Source of the DNA: Acidobacteriota bacterium | GTDB lineage: Bacteria; Acidobacteriota; Terriglobia; Terriglobales; Acidobacteriaceae | Assembly (NCBI GenBank): GCA_013289795.1 | Contig: JABCZH010000004.1 | Location: 62,001 to 126,000 of the forward strand | DNA length: 64,000 nt | Direction: 5' to 3' | Shown: piece after piece, positions 1-8,837 of the stretch | Layout of the letters: every line of letters begins with the position of its first letter | Position numbering within the stretch: position 1 is the first letter of the stretch | Made by a program: the position numbers and the translations under genes | Notes under the pieces: generated by a model | What the model was told of the DNA's origin: nothing | Databases searched by the model: none | What the model saw: the letters and a program-made list of their open reading frames with translations, nothing else

Positions 1-35
1 GGTCCCCCGACCAGGAATTGCGTTCAGGAGTTATG

Positions 36-434
36 ATGTCTTTACCGGGTTCCACCGGCTATGCATTTAATCGGACGCGGCAGGCGTATCTGGCCACTCG
101 TGTCACGCTCGCTGCAACCCATTGGTCGCGCTTCCGTGGCTTGATGTGCACTGCGGCAGCGGAGTTTAGTCCCGGGGATGGCTTGTGGATCGTGCCCTGC
201 CGCGGAGTCCATAGCTTCGCCATGAAGTTTCCCATTGATGTGATCTACCTCGACGCCCGCAAGTGCGTGGTTCACATCGAGGAGAATCTGCGGCCCTGGC
301 GCGTAGCCAAAGTAAGTCTGCGGGCAGCTTCAGTACTGGAATTACCCGCAGACACACTGCGTTCCAGTCGAACCGCAGTCGGAGATGAAATCGATATCGC
401 GATGGGCCAGGCACGGGGAGCAAGCACAGCGTGA
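36..434 (+). CDS. DUF192 family protein
   Basis: A protein of about 132 residues matching the DUF192 family, small beta-rich proteins of unknown biochemical role that are often exported. The RFRGLM segment near residue 35 corresponds to the family's R-G-L-M start motif, and SFAMKFPIDVIYLD corresponds to its M-W-M-K-N..DVIFLD core. An AGGAG box at 26-30 sits just before ATGs at 33 and 36, so I prefer one of these to a TTG at 18. The stop overlaps the GTG start of the next gene (GTGA at 431-434), so the two are translationally coupled. The family is clear; the function is not. Confidence 0.85.
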   Translation: MSLPGSTGYAFNRTRQAYLATRVTLAATHWSRFRGLMCTAAAEFSPGDGLWIVPCRGVHSFAMKFPIDVIYLDARKCVVHIEENLRPWRVAKVSLRAASVLELPADTLRSSRTAVGDEIDIAMGQARGASTA

Positions 435-2425
435 GCGTTGAACTCAAGAACGAGGAACTCAGGACCGACAAGGTCGAGAACGCGGACCTCAAGCTTCTGA
501 TCGAATGGTCGTCGCCATGGCGGGAGTTCGTCACCGCACTCGGGCCGGCCTTGGGCAAGTCTCCCAAGCGCCTGGCCGGCGAGGCCCGGACCGATTCTTT
601 CCCCTACCGCGGGATGCTGCTCTCCTGGATCGTCGAAGGACTCGTGCTGATTGCCGCAATCGTGCTGCCTGCGCGCCTCGCCAGTCTGCGCCCTTATCAG
701 CCGCCGAGCATGCCTAAGTACGACATCATTTATTTCTCCGGAGCCGAACTGCCGCAGACCGAAGACCGCGGGGGCGCCCGCGCCGGCCGATCCGGACGCG
801 CGGGAGGACACGAGGCTTACCACCCCACCCAGGTCATCCGCGTGGCCCGCGGCGATGTCGTGCGCGAAAAGATAGTGGACGCCCCCAAACTAAACTTGCC
901 GCAATCAAGCTCGGCGGTCGCCAACCTGATGGCGTACAAGCCAATTCCTGGCCCTGCTCCCGCCGAGGGTTTGAAGCCATCCCTGCGAGCGCCAAGACTG
1001 GATGAAACTCCAGTCGCCCCGGCGCCGCAAGTCGATCAGGACAAAATGCGGAAGGCGCCGGCGATGAATGCAACTGTCGTGCCGCCGCCTCCGAGTGCTG
1101 CGCAGCGCGACATCACTTCGCTCCGCATTCCGGGTTCGCAAACCATCAGCGTGGTTCCGCCACCGGTTTCTGCTCCCGAACGGGTCACCAATCTCAATCC
1201 GCGGCTCACGCTGCCGGCGCCCAGCGTAATCGCGCCACCTCCAACCCAAATTGCGCGTGACCTCAAGTCCACCGGCCCAGGATTCGGTTCCGGCGAGCTA
1301 CAAAAGCAAGTCGTGCCTCCGCCAGTACAGGTCGCAGGTGCCACCTCCGACCGCCGATCAGCCGGAGGACTGGGCACATCCAACGTAGTACCGCCTCCGG
1401 TACAGGTCGCAGGCGGTTCGCTTCATGCTCAGGGAGCCTCCGGTCTGGATGGAAGCTCGGCGGTCGTTCCTCCGCCGCCCACGGTGTCTGGGGCAGCCTC
1501 CGCCGGGGGGATGGGCCACGGCAACCGTGGTACTGGGCTAGGCGGGCCGCTCGATGGCGGTTCGGTCACTGTACCGCCCAGCAACACCGGCGGCAACACT
1601 GCCGGCAATGGAATTGTCATCTCCAGCCAGCCGGGATCGAAGGTCGGCGTCCCCGGCGGCGCTGGGGCCGGCTCCCTCGCGCTCTCGCCCGCCGGCGGCA
1701 ACAAGCTGGGCGTCGGGGAAGGTCAAGGCGGGCAAGGCATCGCCCGCGGTGAAGGCTCAGGCAGCGGCTTTTCTGGAGAAGGCCCCGGTGGAACCAAATC
1801 CGGCGAAGGCCCGGGCACTGACGCTGCCGCGCGCGGCGGTATTTCCGCCTACCCTGGCTCCGGCGGAGCCGGTACGGGAACCGTCGGCAAGCCTCCACTG
1901 CCGGGCGTTTCCGTGCATGGCGGAAATAACATCATCACCCTGCCCAGCTTTGGCGCGGACGGCGGTTCCGGCGCCGCCCCCGGACGGACCTCCGTCATGA
2001 AACCCAGCGAAGGCCCTGACATCACCATCGTCGGCACGTCGCGCTCCGGCGGCGCTTTTAATTACTACGGCACGCTCAAGGGCGACAAGGTGTACACCAT
2101 CTACCTGGACACTGCCCTGGGACCCGCAGTGCTCGAATATGCCGACCCCACATCGGCCACGCATCCTTACGGAGAAGACCTGACCGCTCCTCATCCCATG
2201 CGCACCGACCTCCCCGCAAACCTCAAGCGCTCGCGCCTCGTGATCTCGTGTGTTCTCGATCGCTCTGGACTGGTTCGCAATCCGCGAGTCCTCGAACCCG
2301 GCTCCCATGACCTGACCACCAAAGTCCTGGCCGCCCTGCCCGCCTGGAAGTTCCGCCCCGCCTTTCGTGGAGAGCAACCCGTCGAAGTCAACGCCATCCT
2401 GGGTTTCGACATCGATACCCGCTAG
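431..2425 (+). CDS. TonB-like protein with Pro/Gly-rich periplasmic spacer
   Basis: A 664-residue protein with a cytoplasmic N-terminus, one membrane segment at about residues 61-83, a very long Pro/Gly/Val-rich region (about 150-520) containing repeated VVPPPVQVAG-type units, and a C-terminal TonB-like domain (about 590-664: LVISCVLDRSGLVRNPRVLEPG..LPAWKFRPA). This is the layout of an energy-transducing or envelope-spanning TonB protein acting between the inner and outer membrane. The spacer is much longer than in classical TonB, and no ExbB/ExbD gene is nearby. It starts with GTG overlapping the DUF192 stop codon. An alternative is a periplasmic structural protein that only borrows the TonB fold. 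Confidence 0.8.
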   Translation: MSVELKNEELRTDKVENADLKLLIEWSSPWREFVTALGPALGKSPKRLAGEARTDSFPYRGMLLSWIVEGLVLIAAIVLPARLASLRPYQPPSMPKYDIIYFSGAELPQTEDRGGARAGRSGRAGGHEAYHPTQVIRVARGDVVREKIVDAPKLNLPQSSSAVANLMAYKPIPGPAPAEGLKPSLRAPRLDETPVAPAPQVDQDKMRKAPAMNATVVPPPPSAAQRDITSLRIPGSQTISVVPPPVSAPERVTNLNPRLTLPAPSVIAPPPTQIARDLKSTGPGFGSGELQKQVVPPPVQVAGATSDRRSAGGLGTSNVVPPPVQVAGGSLHAQGASGLDGSSAVVPPPPTVSGAASAGGMGHGNRGTGLGGPLDGGSVTVPPSNTGGNTAGNGIVISSQPGSKVGVPGGAGAGSLALSPAGGNKLGVGEGQGGQGIARGEGSGSGFSGEGPGGTKSGEGPGTDAAARGGISAYPGSGGAGTGTVGKPPLPGVSVHGGNNIITLPSFGADGGSGAAPGRTSVMKPSEGPDITIVGTSRSGGAFNYYGTLKGDKVYTIYLDTALGPAVLEYADPTSATHPYGEDLTAPHPMRTDLPANLKRSRLVISCVLDRSGLVRNPRVLEPGSHDLTTKVLAALPAWKFRPAFRGEQPVEVNAILGFDIDTR

Positions 2426-2437
2426 ACGGCGGTTGCC

Positions 2438-2515
2438 CTACATCACTGCGCTGGCGTATGAATTGATCTCGCAGTTCGGGCTGATCTCTTCAAATTGTGG
2501 TGTGGTCCATTCCAT
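2438..2515 (-). CDS. pqqA: PqqA-like peptide (coenzyme PQQ precursor), 25 aa
   Basis: A 25-codon gene begins at ATG 2515, behind an AGGAGG box at 2526-2521 with 5-nt spacing, and ends at TAG 2438. The peptide begins MEWTTPQFEEIS and ends CEINSYASAVM. It has Trp3, Pro6, Glu10-Ile11, Glu16 and Tyr20, and so carries the Glu-x3-Tyr pair at the spacing of PqqA, in which the radical SAM enzyme PqqE cross-links those two residues to build pyrroloquinoline quinone. As I recall it, the Methylobacterium PqqA aligns without gaps. It lies 21 nt after the stop of a PQQ-type propeller gene on the same strand. No pqqB-F genes are in the window, so it would have to be processed by enzymes encoded elsewhere. 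The motif and ribosome site are seen; the function is inferred. Confidence 0.82.
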   Translation of the reverse strand: MEWTTPQFEEISPNCEINSYASAVM

Positions 2516-2536
2516 GGTTGCCTCCTGAGTTAGCGT

Positions 2537-4530
2537 TTAACTGCAACTTCTCGCGGTGCTGAAGTGCCCAAAGATGTAGAAGCTACCGGCTCGCCAACAG
2601 CTGGCGGTAGGGTTAGGAACCCCTGCTATCTGACAGCTCGGGCTTGAAGGATCTTGGATCGGCCCCTGTGTTCCCACGTAAACGTAACCATTGGCGACTG
2701 TCGGAATGGAATACTTGGTCGCCGGGTTAATTTGGTCCACCGCAGTCAAGCTCACAATACAGTCGTCGCTGTTGTAGAGCTTCTTCATATTCGTGTCGGT
2801 GGAACTGGCTGCATCAAAAGCTTCAAGCGCACCGTGTGTGGCGGCATGGAAGGTCTTGGTGTTCCACGTAAATGTAGTGTTGCTTGGCACGACGGTGCCG
2901 TCCGCCCAGATCGCCCAGACAATTGCATCGTACGGATTGGAGGATGTTGTGGCCGAGATCGACGGCGTCGTGCCCCAGGGGAATAGGCGGGGAGAAGTTG
3001 CCACGGTCTCGTACGCCACGGCCCTAGTTTGGTTACACGGAGAGGTTGAGCTAATCGGGTTCCCGGTGCCGCAAATCTGGTATCTCATCAGTTCGCCCCC
3101 GCCAGGATTGCCGTCATTTGCTGGGCTAACGAAAAGGTAGTTCGTCGTAGAGCTTTCCCAGAAGGCAGGGTTGGTATGAATCAGCGGCCCGCCAGGAAAT
3201 GAACTGCTAATCTGGAATGTCTGCACGTTGTTCGTGCCGATCGCGCTGGTGCAGTTGGACACATGCCTGTATAACCTCCGGGGCTGGTCCAGTCCATAAA
3301 CCAGAGGCCGCCCTCCTTGTCCCCGCTGACAGCTAAATGTTGCCAGGTGCTATTCTCGCCATCGGGGATGAGCATGGGACTGCCGGAACCGAAGTCCACG
3401 TCGCCGCTGCACCCCGGATCCATACTTGAACGGTAGTACTGATCACCGGGAGTATAGGAATTAGCAGCAATCGACAATGCGCCAGTGTTTGCGCTAGACA
3501 TTTTAACGAAAGTGTCTCCCGCGTCAGTGCCGCCCGTGGTGTTCAGGTTGAAAAACCCATTTCCTGTGTTGAAAAAGATGTGATAGCTACTGCTCGGGTC
3601 CTGCGCATAGACCGGCCCTCCCCCGCCTCCCCAAATGCCGCCACCATCCTTACCTGTCGAATTCTCGGACATGGATAGGCAGAGCGGTGGGGTGCTCAGG
3701 GACGCGGTGTCGTACGCGAATATCAGCCCGTTCGGGTAGGGGTTCTTGAGTCCGTCCATCATCGACAACGGTATATACAGGAATCCATCGCCTCCCAAAA
3801 GTAATGCGGGACGCTGAATATGCCTCTGCGAGAAGTTCATATCAGTCGGGCACGTGCCATTCGGGGTTATGGAGATTGACGTTACGCCTGTGAGAGACAG
3901 GCTCGTTATGTCGAGCGCCCACAGTCGATGGTAGTAATTGCTTCCTGAGAGCGCCTCTGTCACTAGATAGATCGTACCGCCTGTGCTGCCGTCTACAAGC
4001 GTAGTTGTATTGATGACCGGAGTGCCTAAAATCCCAACGCTTGGAGCAATGGTTTTGCAGCCCCCGCCGCCTACGTTGTCGCATGTAGGTGCAGTCTCTC
4101 CAGAGAGCAGCAGCGATACCGGTGTACCGCTCAACAGGGTGCACGCGCCAGGAGCACCACTGGGAGCTGACGGTGTTCCGTCAAAGGCGTACAGGCTGCC
4201 ATTCATCGTGGCGACATAGACCACAGCCCGCCCCTGACCAACGCCGCCCCACTTAACGTTAGTAACCACGAGTGGTTGACCATAAACTTGGCCATCCAAA
4301 CTGGTGTAGTTGCAGAACTGGCCAAACGTGCCTGTTGTGATGTTGCCACGCGTAACCATGCTCTCCTGCAAGTTCTGCCCCGTGCGATATACGCAGCCGG
4401 TGCAGATTGCAGGAATGTCCTGATGTCCAGTAGTTACGTTAGTCGTTTGAGCAAATTGTTGAGGTGCGGCTCCCAGCACGAAAATCAGTAGCAGCAAACC
4501 TGAGAACGTAGTGGCGCTTCGTCTCCCCAT
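2537..4530 (-). pseudogene. Frameshifted secreted PQQ-like beta-propeller protein
   Basis: Two consecutive minus-strand frames together encode one protein of about 660 residues. Frame A runs from ATG 4530, with a signal peptide ending near AAPQQFAQ, to about 3255. Frame B runs from there to TAA 2537. Propeller-type motifs continue across the junction (VVYVATMNGSLYAFDG and GGLWFMDWTSPGG in A; YVYVGTQGP in B). Frame A degenerates after PGGYTGM into CPTAPARSARTTC, while frame B reads SNCTSAIGTNNVQTF from the same bases. Removing 2 bases or adding 1 at the ATGTGTCC stretch (about 3255-3264) restores one frame. The protein looks like an exported PQQ-type propeller of unknown substrate. It may be a true pseudogene, a sequencing error, or a phase-variable TG tract. 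Confidence 0.75.
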
Positions 4531-4579
4531 AGTTTCTCCTTTTCGACCTCTCTTCTCTGGATCGTCTCCTCAAGTCCAT

Positions 4580-5596
4580 CTAGAACTTGTGTAGACGATT
4601 GGTGTTTGTCTCCGCCGTCCAAACGTAGACGCCGTCAAAGGCGACGCCTGCCGAATTAAGCCGTCGCGACGCAACCTGGGCACCATCGCTCGCCCGCAGA
4701 ATCACCAGGTTGGAATCGCCCGAGATCCAAATGTAGGTGCCATCGAACGCAACCCCGTACGGCCCATTCGCGGGGACCGGGAAGGTACCGAGTACCACCC
4801 CATCGCTAGCCCGCAGTTCGGTCATGGTGTTACTGTTCCGGTTGGCTACCCAAATATTTGCACCGTCAAAAGCGATCCCCAATGGGTTAGTCCCGACACC
4901 GAATGTGCCTAGGACCGCGCCATCCAAGGCCCGCAGCTTGGTCACACTGCTAGATCCGTCGTTTGTCACCCACACGTTTACCCCATCAAATGCAATAGCA
5001 GTTGGAGAGCTGCCCACAGCGAAAGTGCCCAAGATCTGGCCGTCAGTGGTCCGCATTTTGCTAACCGTATTGTCCCGAGCGTTCGGCACCCACAAGTTCT
5101 GTCCGTCGAACGCCGTCCATGCGGGAAACATCCCGGTGCGAAATGTGCCTAAAGTCTTGCCATCGCTCGCTCGAAGTTTTGTGACAGTGTTGTCGATTTC
5201 GTTAGACGCCCAGATGTTGGCTCCATCGAAGGTGACCCCAAACGGCTGACTGCCTACGTCGAACGTGCCAAGAAGCTGCCCATCGCTGGCCCTGATCTTG
5301 GTTACATTGTTTCCCGCGAAGTTCGCTGTCCAAATGTTGGTGCCGTCGAAGCATAGGCCGTAGGGCTGGTTGCCCACAGGGAACACAGTCGAAGTGTCGG
5401 CTAGGTACCAATGCAGCAGCGCAATCTTGAGCGGGTTCAGACGCGCTCCCGCATCCAACTTGGGAGGCTGGATCTGCGATTCCTGCTGGGCCTGCGATGG
5501 TCGGATGACAGCTTGCTGCGCATGGCCCACGAACAAGTTCGCCATCGCCAGAATTACGACAATCACAGACGCGCAAGCCGCTATGAGGATTTTCAT
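4580..5596 (-). CDS. Secreted YVTN-type beta-propeller repeat protein
   Basis: A 338-residue protein with an N-terminal signal/membrane segment (about 1-27) followed by six to seven near-identical repeats of about 40 residues. The repeats follow the pattern TF.VG..P.G.AFDG.NIWV.N...N.VTKLRASDG..LG, predicting one seven-bladed propeller facing the periplasm or cell surface. The last blade ends NTNRLHKF. Such YVTN/NHL propellers usually serve in protein-protein interaction or adhesion; no catalytic residues can be assigned. A possible sigma-70 promoter lies about 125 bp upstream. The high repeat identity suggests recent duplication or gene conversion between blades. Confidence 0.85.
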   Translation of the reverse strand: MKILIAACASVIVVILAMANLFVGHAQQAVIRPSQAQQESQIQPPKLDAGARLNPLKIALLHWYLADTSTVFPVGNQPYGLCFDGTNIWTANFAGNNVTKIRASDGQLLGTFDVGSQPFGVTFDGANIWASNEIDNTVTKLRASDGKTLGTFRTGMFPAWTAFDGQNLWVPNARDNTVSKMRTTDGQILGTFAVGSSPTAIAFDGVNVWVTNDGSSSVTKLRALDGAVLGTFGVGTNPLGIAFDGANIWVANRNSNTMTELRASDGVVLGTFPVPANGPYGVAFDGTYIWISGDSNLVILRASDGAQVASRRLNSAGVAFDGVYVWTAETNTNRLHKF

Positions 5597-5723
5597 AATC
5601 TTCTACTCCCCCGGGGCGTGATGCAGTGAAACCTACAGTGACTTTGTTGCTATGAAATGAGACGATACTGCGGAGACCCACGTGCCACCCTGGCCCATGG
5701 CACCCGGACTACCGGGCAATTGC

Positions 5724-5753
5724 ACTGTACTTCCCTTCCCCAGGGAAGGTCAA
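5724..5753 (-). promoter_or_regulatory. Possible sigma-70 promoter for the YVTN propeller gene
   Basis: On the minus strand TTGACC (5753-5748) is followed after 18 bp by TACAGT (5729-5724). This predicts a transcript start near 5716 and a leader of about 120 nt before ATG 5596. The spacer holds the palindrome-like CTTCCCTTCCCCAGGGAAG, which could be an operator. The rest of the 5597-5855 gap shows no gene. Confidence 0.4.
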
Positions 5754-5855
5754 GTAACTTTTCAATAAAACGAAATAATCGAGCCAGTCGGGCTGAGTCA
5801 CAGCCGCCGCGAGTCTCGCTCGCCACGCAATTCACTCATAAGTAAGTGACACTAA

Positions 5856-7439
5856 CTACTTACGCCGAAACAACACTGCCGTCTTATCCTCGTAAACCGA
5901 TTCCCACCCGGCCTTTAGCCTGAGTATGTTCGCCAGCGGCGAGTCCGTCGGCATCAGCACCCAGTCCACGTGCAGCTTGTCCAAAACCTCATCCCATCCC
6001 AGTTGGACCAATACTGCCTTCAAATAATCCTTAAGGAATGCGTCGCCATACAAATCATGACGATCGTCGGCCACAACCTGCGTCTCAGGGTACAGTCGAT
6101 AAATCAAGTACCCGCCCCAATAGTCCAAACTAAGAATCGGGCCATGAATCCCCCGCCCTGCAATTACTTCCGCAGCTTCCACCGGAAATCTCTTGTCATC
6201 GAAATAGGAGTTGATGAACTGAGTCGAGCCAATCCGTCCCTGATGCGCGCACGCCCACAAGCAGAGAACGAACACCAGCACCAGCCAGAGATGGCCATAA
6301 AGACTCTTCTCGAGCGTCTCCATGCGCCCACCAAAAGAGCGCGTCCACGAAGCCAGCCTACTCAGCCAAGCCGCCGCGTCGCCGTTTTCTCTCAGTCCCG
6401 CTACGCTCTCCGATATCACCGGAGCGATGATCAACGTGATCAGGAGTGCTGATGTCGGCAGACTGCGCGTGGCATAGAATCCGCTGTAAACTGCAACCAG
6501 CAAAACCAGCACATGGGTTGTGCTCAGCCTCTTCCGCGCACTCGCCACAGTTACAATCGTGATCAGCACCAGCACCGCGAAGCACTGCTGAGCCGCCCCG
6601 TGAAAGTCGGGCGAGAGAAACTCACTGATGCGGTCCATCAAGAAACGGTCCGTCAGATAACGGTAAACGTGGAGGTGCAACTGATATGTATAAGGATTAA
6701 TGAAGCTAGCCGCCGTCACGAGCGCACTTACGCCACTTAGCCGCTTTAGCCAAGTTGCGGTTTCGTCCCGCCGCTCTCGGCTTGCCCAGTAGTCAATCAC
6801 GCCACCGGCGACATAGACCACCAGCAGAACAAAGCCAAGCACAAATCCGCCATGTACATTCACCCACAGCAGCATCACTATCGGCAGCCAGAGCAGGCGT
6901 TTCTTTTGCTCCGAAGCCGGTGCACCCGCCGCAGAATCTAGTAACTCGAACCAAACGACGGTCAGGAGCCAGCTCAACAAGTGCGGCCGAGCAAGAAAAT
7001 GCACCGCCGAGGACCCCAGCGTCAGGATCAAAAGGAATAACGTGATCAGCAAATTGCCGCCACGCCGTAATCCCAGATGAAGAGTCAAAACGAACGTCGC
7101 CGCGATGATCGCCGCTGAGTAGAAAACCACGCCGTTCAGCCCCATCGCGTGGTGGATGACGGCAAACACAATGTCGTAGAGCCATTCCCACGCGAACCAC
7201 GGCTTCCCATTCATGGTCGAAGAAAACGAATCTGTGCGAGTGATGGCGTGGGTCAGCAGCATTTGCTGCCCATTGCGAATGTGCCATCCGATGGTGGCAT
7301 CGCGCAGCAGCAGCCGTCCCAGCGCGCCGCAACTCAGCCCGAACAGCAATGCGGCGAACAACAAATCCGCAACCGAGGGAATCAGAAAGCCGACCCACGC
7401 TCCACGGTCCGGTTTGGTTGGCGCAGCTTTCGAGGCCAA
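5856..7439 (-). CDS. Polytopic membrane protein, GT-C glycosyltransferase-like
   Basis: About 527 residues with some ten or more hydrophobic segments, a first extracytoplasmic loop holding the acidic TRTDSF motif, and a C-terminal soluble tail (YRLYPETQVVADDRHDLYGD .. AGWESVYEDKTAVLFRRK). This topology resembles GT-C or ArnT-like transferases that use polyprenyl-phosphate sugars, but I cannot name a substrate. The open frame extends upstream to 7625, across the start of the divergent NADH dehydrogenase gene. A TTG near 7439 gives a sensible N-terminus just before the first membrane segment; the start is uncertain and has no clear ribosome site. Confidence 0.65.
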   Translation of the reverse strand: MASKAAPTKPDRGAWVGFLIPSVADLLFAALLFGLSCGALGRLLLRDATIGWHIRNGQQMLLTHAITRTDSFSSTMNGKPWFAWEWLYDIVFAVIHHAMGLNGVVFYSAAIIAATFVLTLHLGLRRGGNLLITLFLLILTLGSSAVHFLARPHLLSWLLTVVWFELLDSAAGAPASEQKKRLLWLPIVMLLWVNVHGGFVLGFVLLVVYVAGGVIDYWASRERRDETATWLKRLSGVSALVTAASFINPYTYQLHLHVYRYLTDRFLMDRISEFLSPDFHGAAQQCFAVLVLITIVTVASARKRLSTTHVLVLLVAVYSGFYATRSLPTSALLITLIIAPVISESVAGLRENGDAAAWLSRLASWTRSFGGRMETLEKSLYGHLWLVLVFVLCLWACAHQGRIGSTQFINSYFDDKRFPVEAAEVIAGRGIHGPILSLDYWGGYLIYRLYPETQVVADDRHDLYGDAFLKDYLKAVLVQLGWDEVLDKLHVDWVLMPTDSPLANILRLKAGWESVYEDKTAVLFRRK

Positions 7440-7521
7440 AGTGTTTGCTCGCGTCTGACTAACGCTGAAAATGCTACTCTTTTGTTTCAGAATATTAACA
7501 GTCTCTGACCGGGTGCATGCA

Positions 7522-8811
7522 TTGGCTACCGACTCCAAACCTCGAATCGCCATCATCGGCGCCGGCTTCGGCGGCTTGCAGGCGGCGCTGCATTTGGCCC
7601 GTCTGCCGGTCCAGATCACACTCATTGACCGCCGGAATCACCACACTTTTCAGCCGCTGCTTTATCAAGTCGCGACCGCCGGGCTCTCTCCCGCCGAAAT
7701 CGCCGCCCCCATCCGCTGGATCGTGCGCGGCCACCCCAATATAGATGTTCTGCTGGGCGAGGTGCAGGATTTCGACCTCGCGCAACGCCGGGTGAAGCTG
7801 CCCGATCTTGAAATTCCTTATGACTATCTCATCGTGGCAGCCGGCGCCAGCCACGCTTATTTCGGGCACGACGAGTGGGAACCGTTCGCTCCCGGCCTGA
7901 AGACCATCGAGGATGCGCTCGAAATCCGCCGTCGCGTCCTGCTCGCGTTTGAACTGGACGAACGCCAGGCTGCCAGCGGAGGCCCGCAGCAACCGCTGAA
8001 TTTCGTAATCGTCGGCGGTGGGCCGACGGGGGTAGAGCTGGCAGGAACTTTGGCCGAGATTTCACGCCGCGTGCTGGCCAATGAATTCACGTCCATCGAT
8101 CCCAAGAGCACTCGCATCATCCTGCTCGAAGGCGGCCCGCGCATTCTGCTAACCTATCCCGCGGATCTCTCCCGCAGCGCCGAGGAACAGCTTCGCCATC
8201 TGGGAGTGGATGTGCGCACTTCCACCATGGTCACCGACGTCGAAGCCGGCGCGGTGCGCATGGGAGAATCCCGTCTTTCCGCCGCCGTGATTCTGTGGGC
8301 CGCCGGAGTCGCCGCATCTCCTTTGGGCAAGAAACTGGGAGCGCCGATCGACCGCGCTGGGCGAGTGCTGGTGAACCCTGACTTGAGCATCCCCAGCCAT
8401 CCCGAGGTCTTCGTCATCGGCGACCTGGCGTCACTCAAAGATGAAGGCGGAAAGATAATTCCCGGCGTCGCACCCGTTGCCATGCAAGAGGGTCGCGCCG
8501 TCGCCGGCAACATCAAGCGCGAACTGCACGGCGAACCCCGCCGCAATTTTCATTACGTCAACAAGGGCAATCTTGCGACTATCGGCCGCGCCGCCGCCGT
8601 CGCGGAATTCGGCAAAGTCCACATCTCAGGCTTCCTCGCCTGGTTATCCTGGCTGTTCATTCACATTTTCTTCCTGATCGGGTTTCGTAACCGCATCATC
8701 GTGCTGATCCAATGGGCCTGGTCCTACTTAACCTACGAACGCGGCGCCCGCCTGATCACCGGAGATCAGACCCTCCCCGGCTGGACCGTGTCAAAGAACA
8801 AAGAACCTTAG
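7522..8811 (+). CDS. ndh: Type II NADH dehydrogenase (NDH-2)
   Basis: A single-subunit, non-proton-pumping flavoenzyme that passes electrons from NADH to quinone at the cytoplasmic face of the membrane. Seen are the N-terminal FAD-binding motif IAIIGAGFGGLQAA, HHTFQPLLYQVAT, the second dinucleotide-binding motif FVIVGGGPTGVELAG, and VFVIGDLASL before the C-terminal FAD contact. The C-terminus has a hydrophobic helix (FLAWLSWLFIHIFFLIGF) typical of the membrane-anchoring end of this family. TTG 7522 gives the usual short N-terminus; ATG 7471 and GTG 7513 are in-frame alternatives. It is divergent from the membrane protein gene and converges on the VWFA gene 26 bp away. Confidence 0.9.
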   Translation: MATDSKPRIAIIGAGFGGLQAALHLARLPVQITLIDRRNHHTFQPLLYQVATAGLSPAEIAAPIRWIVRGHPNIDVLLGEVQDFDLAQRRVKLPDLEIPYDYLIVAAGASHAYFGHDEWEPFAPGLKTIEDALEIRRRVLLAFELDERQAASGGPQQPLNFVIVGGGPTGVELAGTLAEISRRVLANEFTSIDPKSTRIILLEGGPRILLTYPADLSRSAEEQLRHLGVDVRTSTMVTDVEAGAVRMGESRLSAAVILWAAGVAASPLGKKLGAPIDRAGRVLVNPDLSIPSHPEVFVIGDLASLKDEGGKIIPGVAPVAMQEGRAVAGNIKRELHGEPRRNFHYVNKGNLATIGRAAAVAEFGKVHISGFLAWLSWLFIHIFFLIGFRNRIIVLIQWAWSYLTYERGARLITGDQTLPGWTVSKNKEP

Positions 8812-8837
8812 CTCCGCGCTCGGGAATGAAAGGGCAC

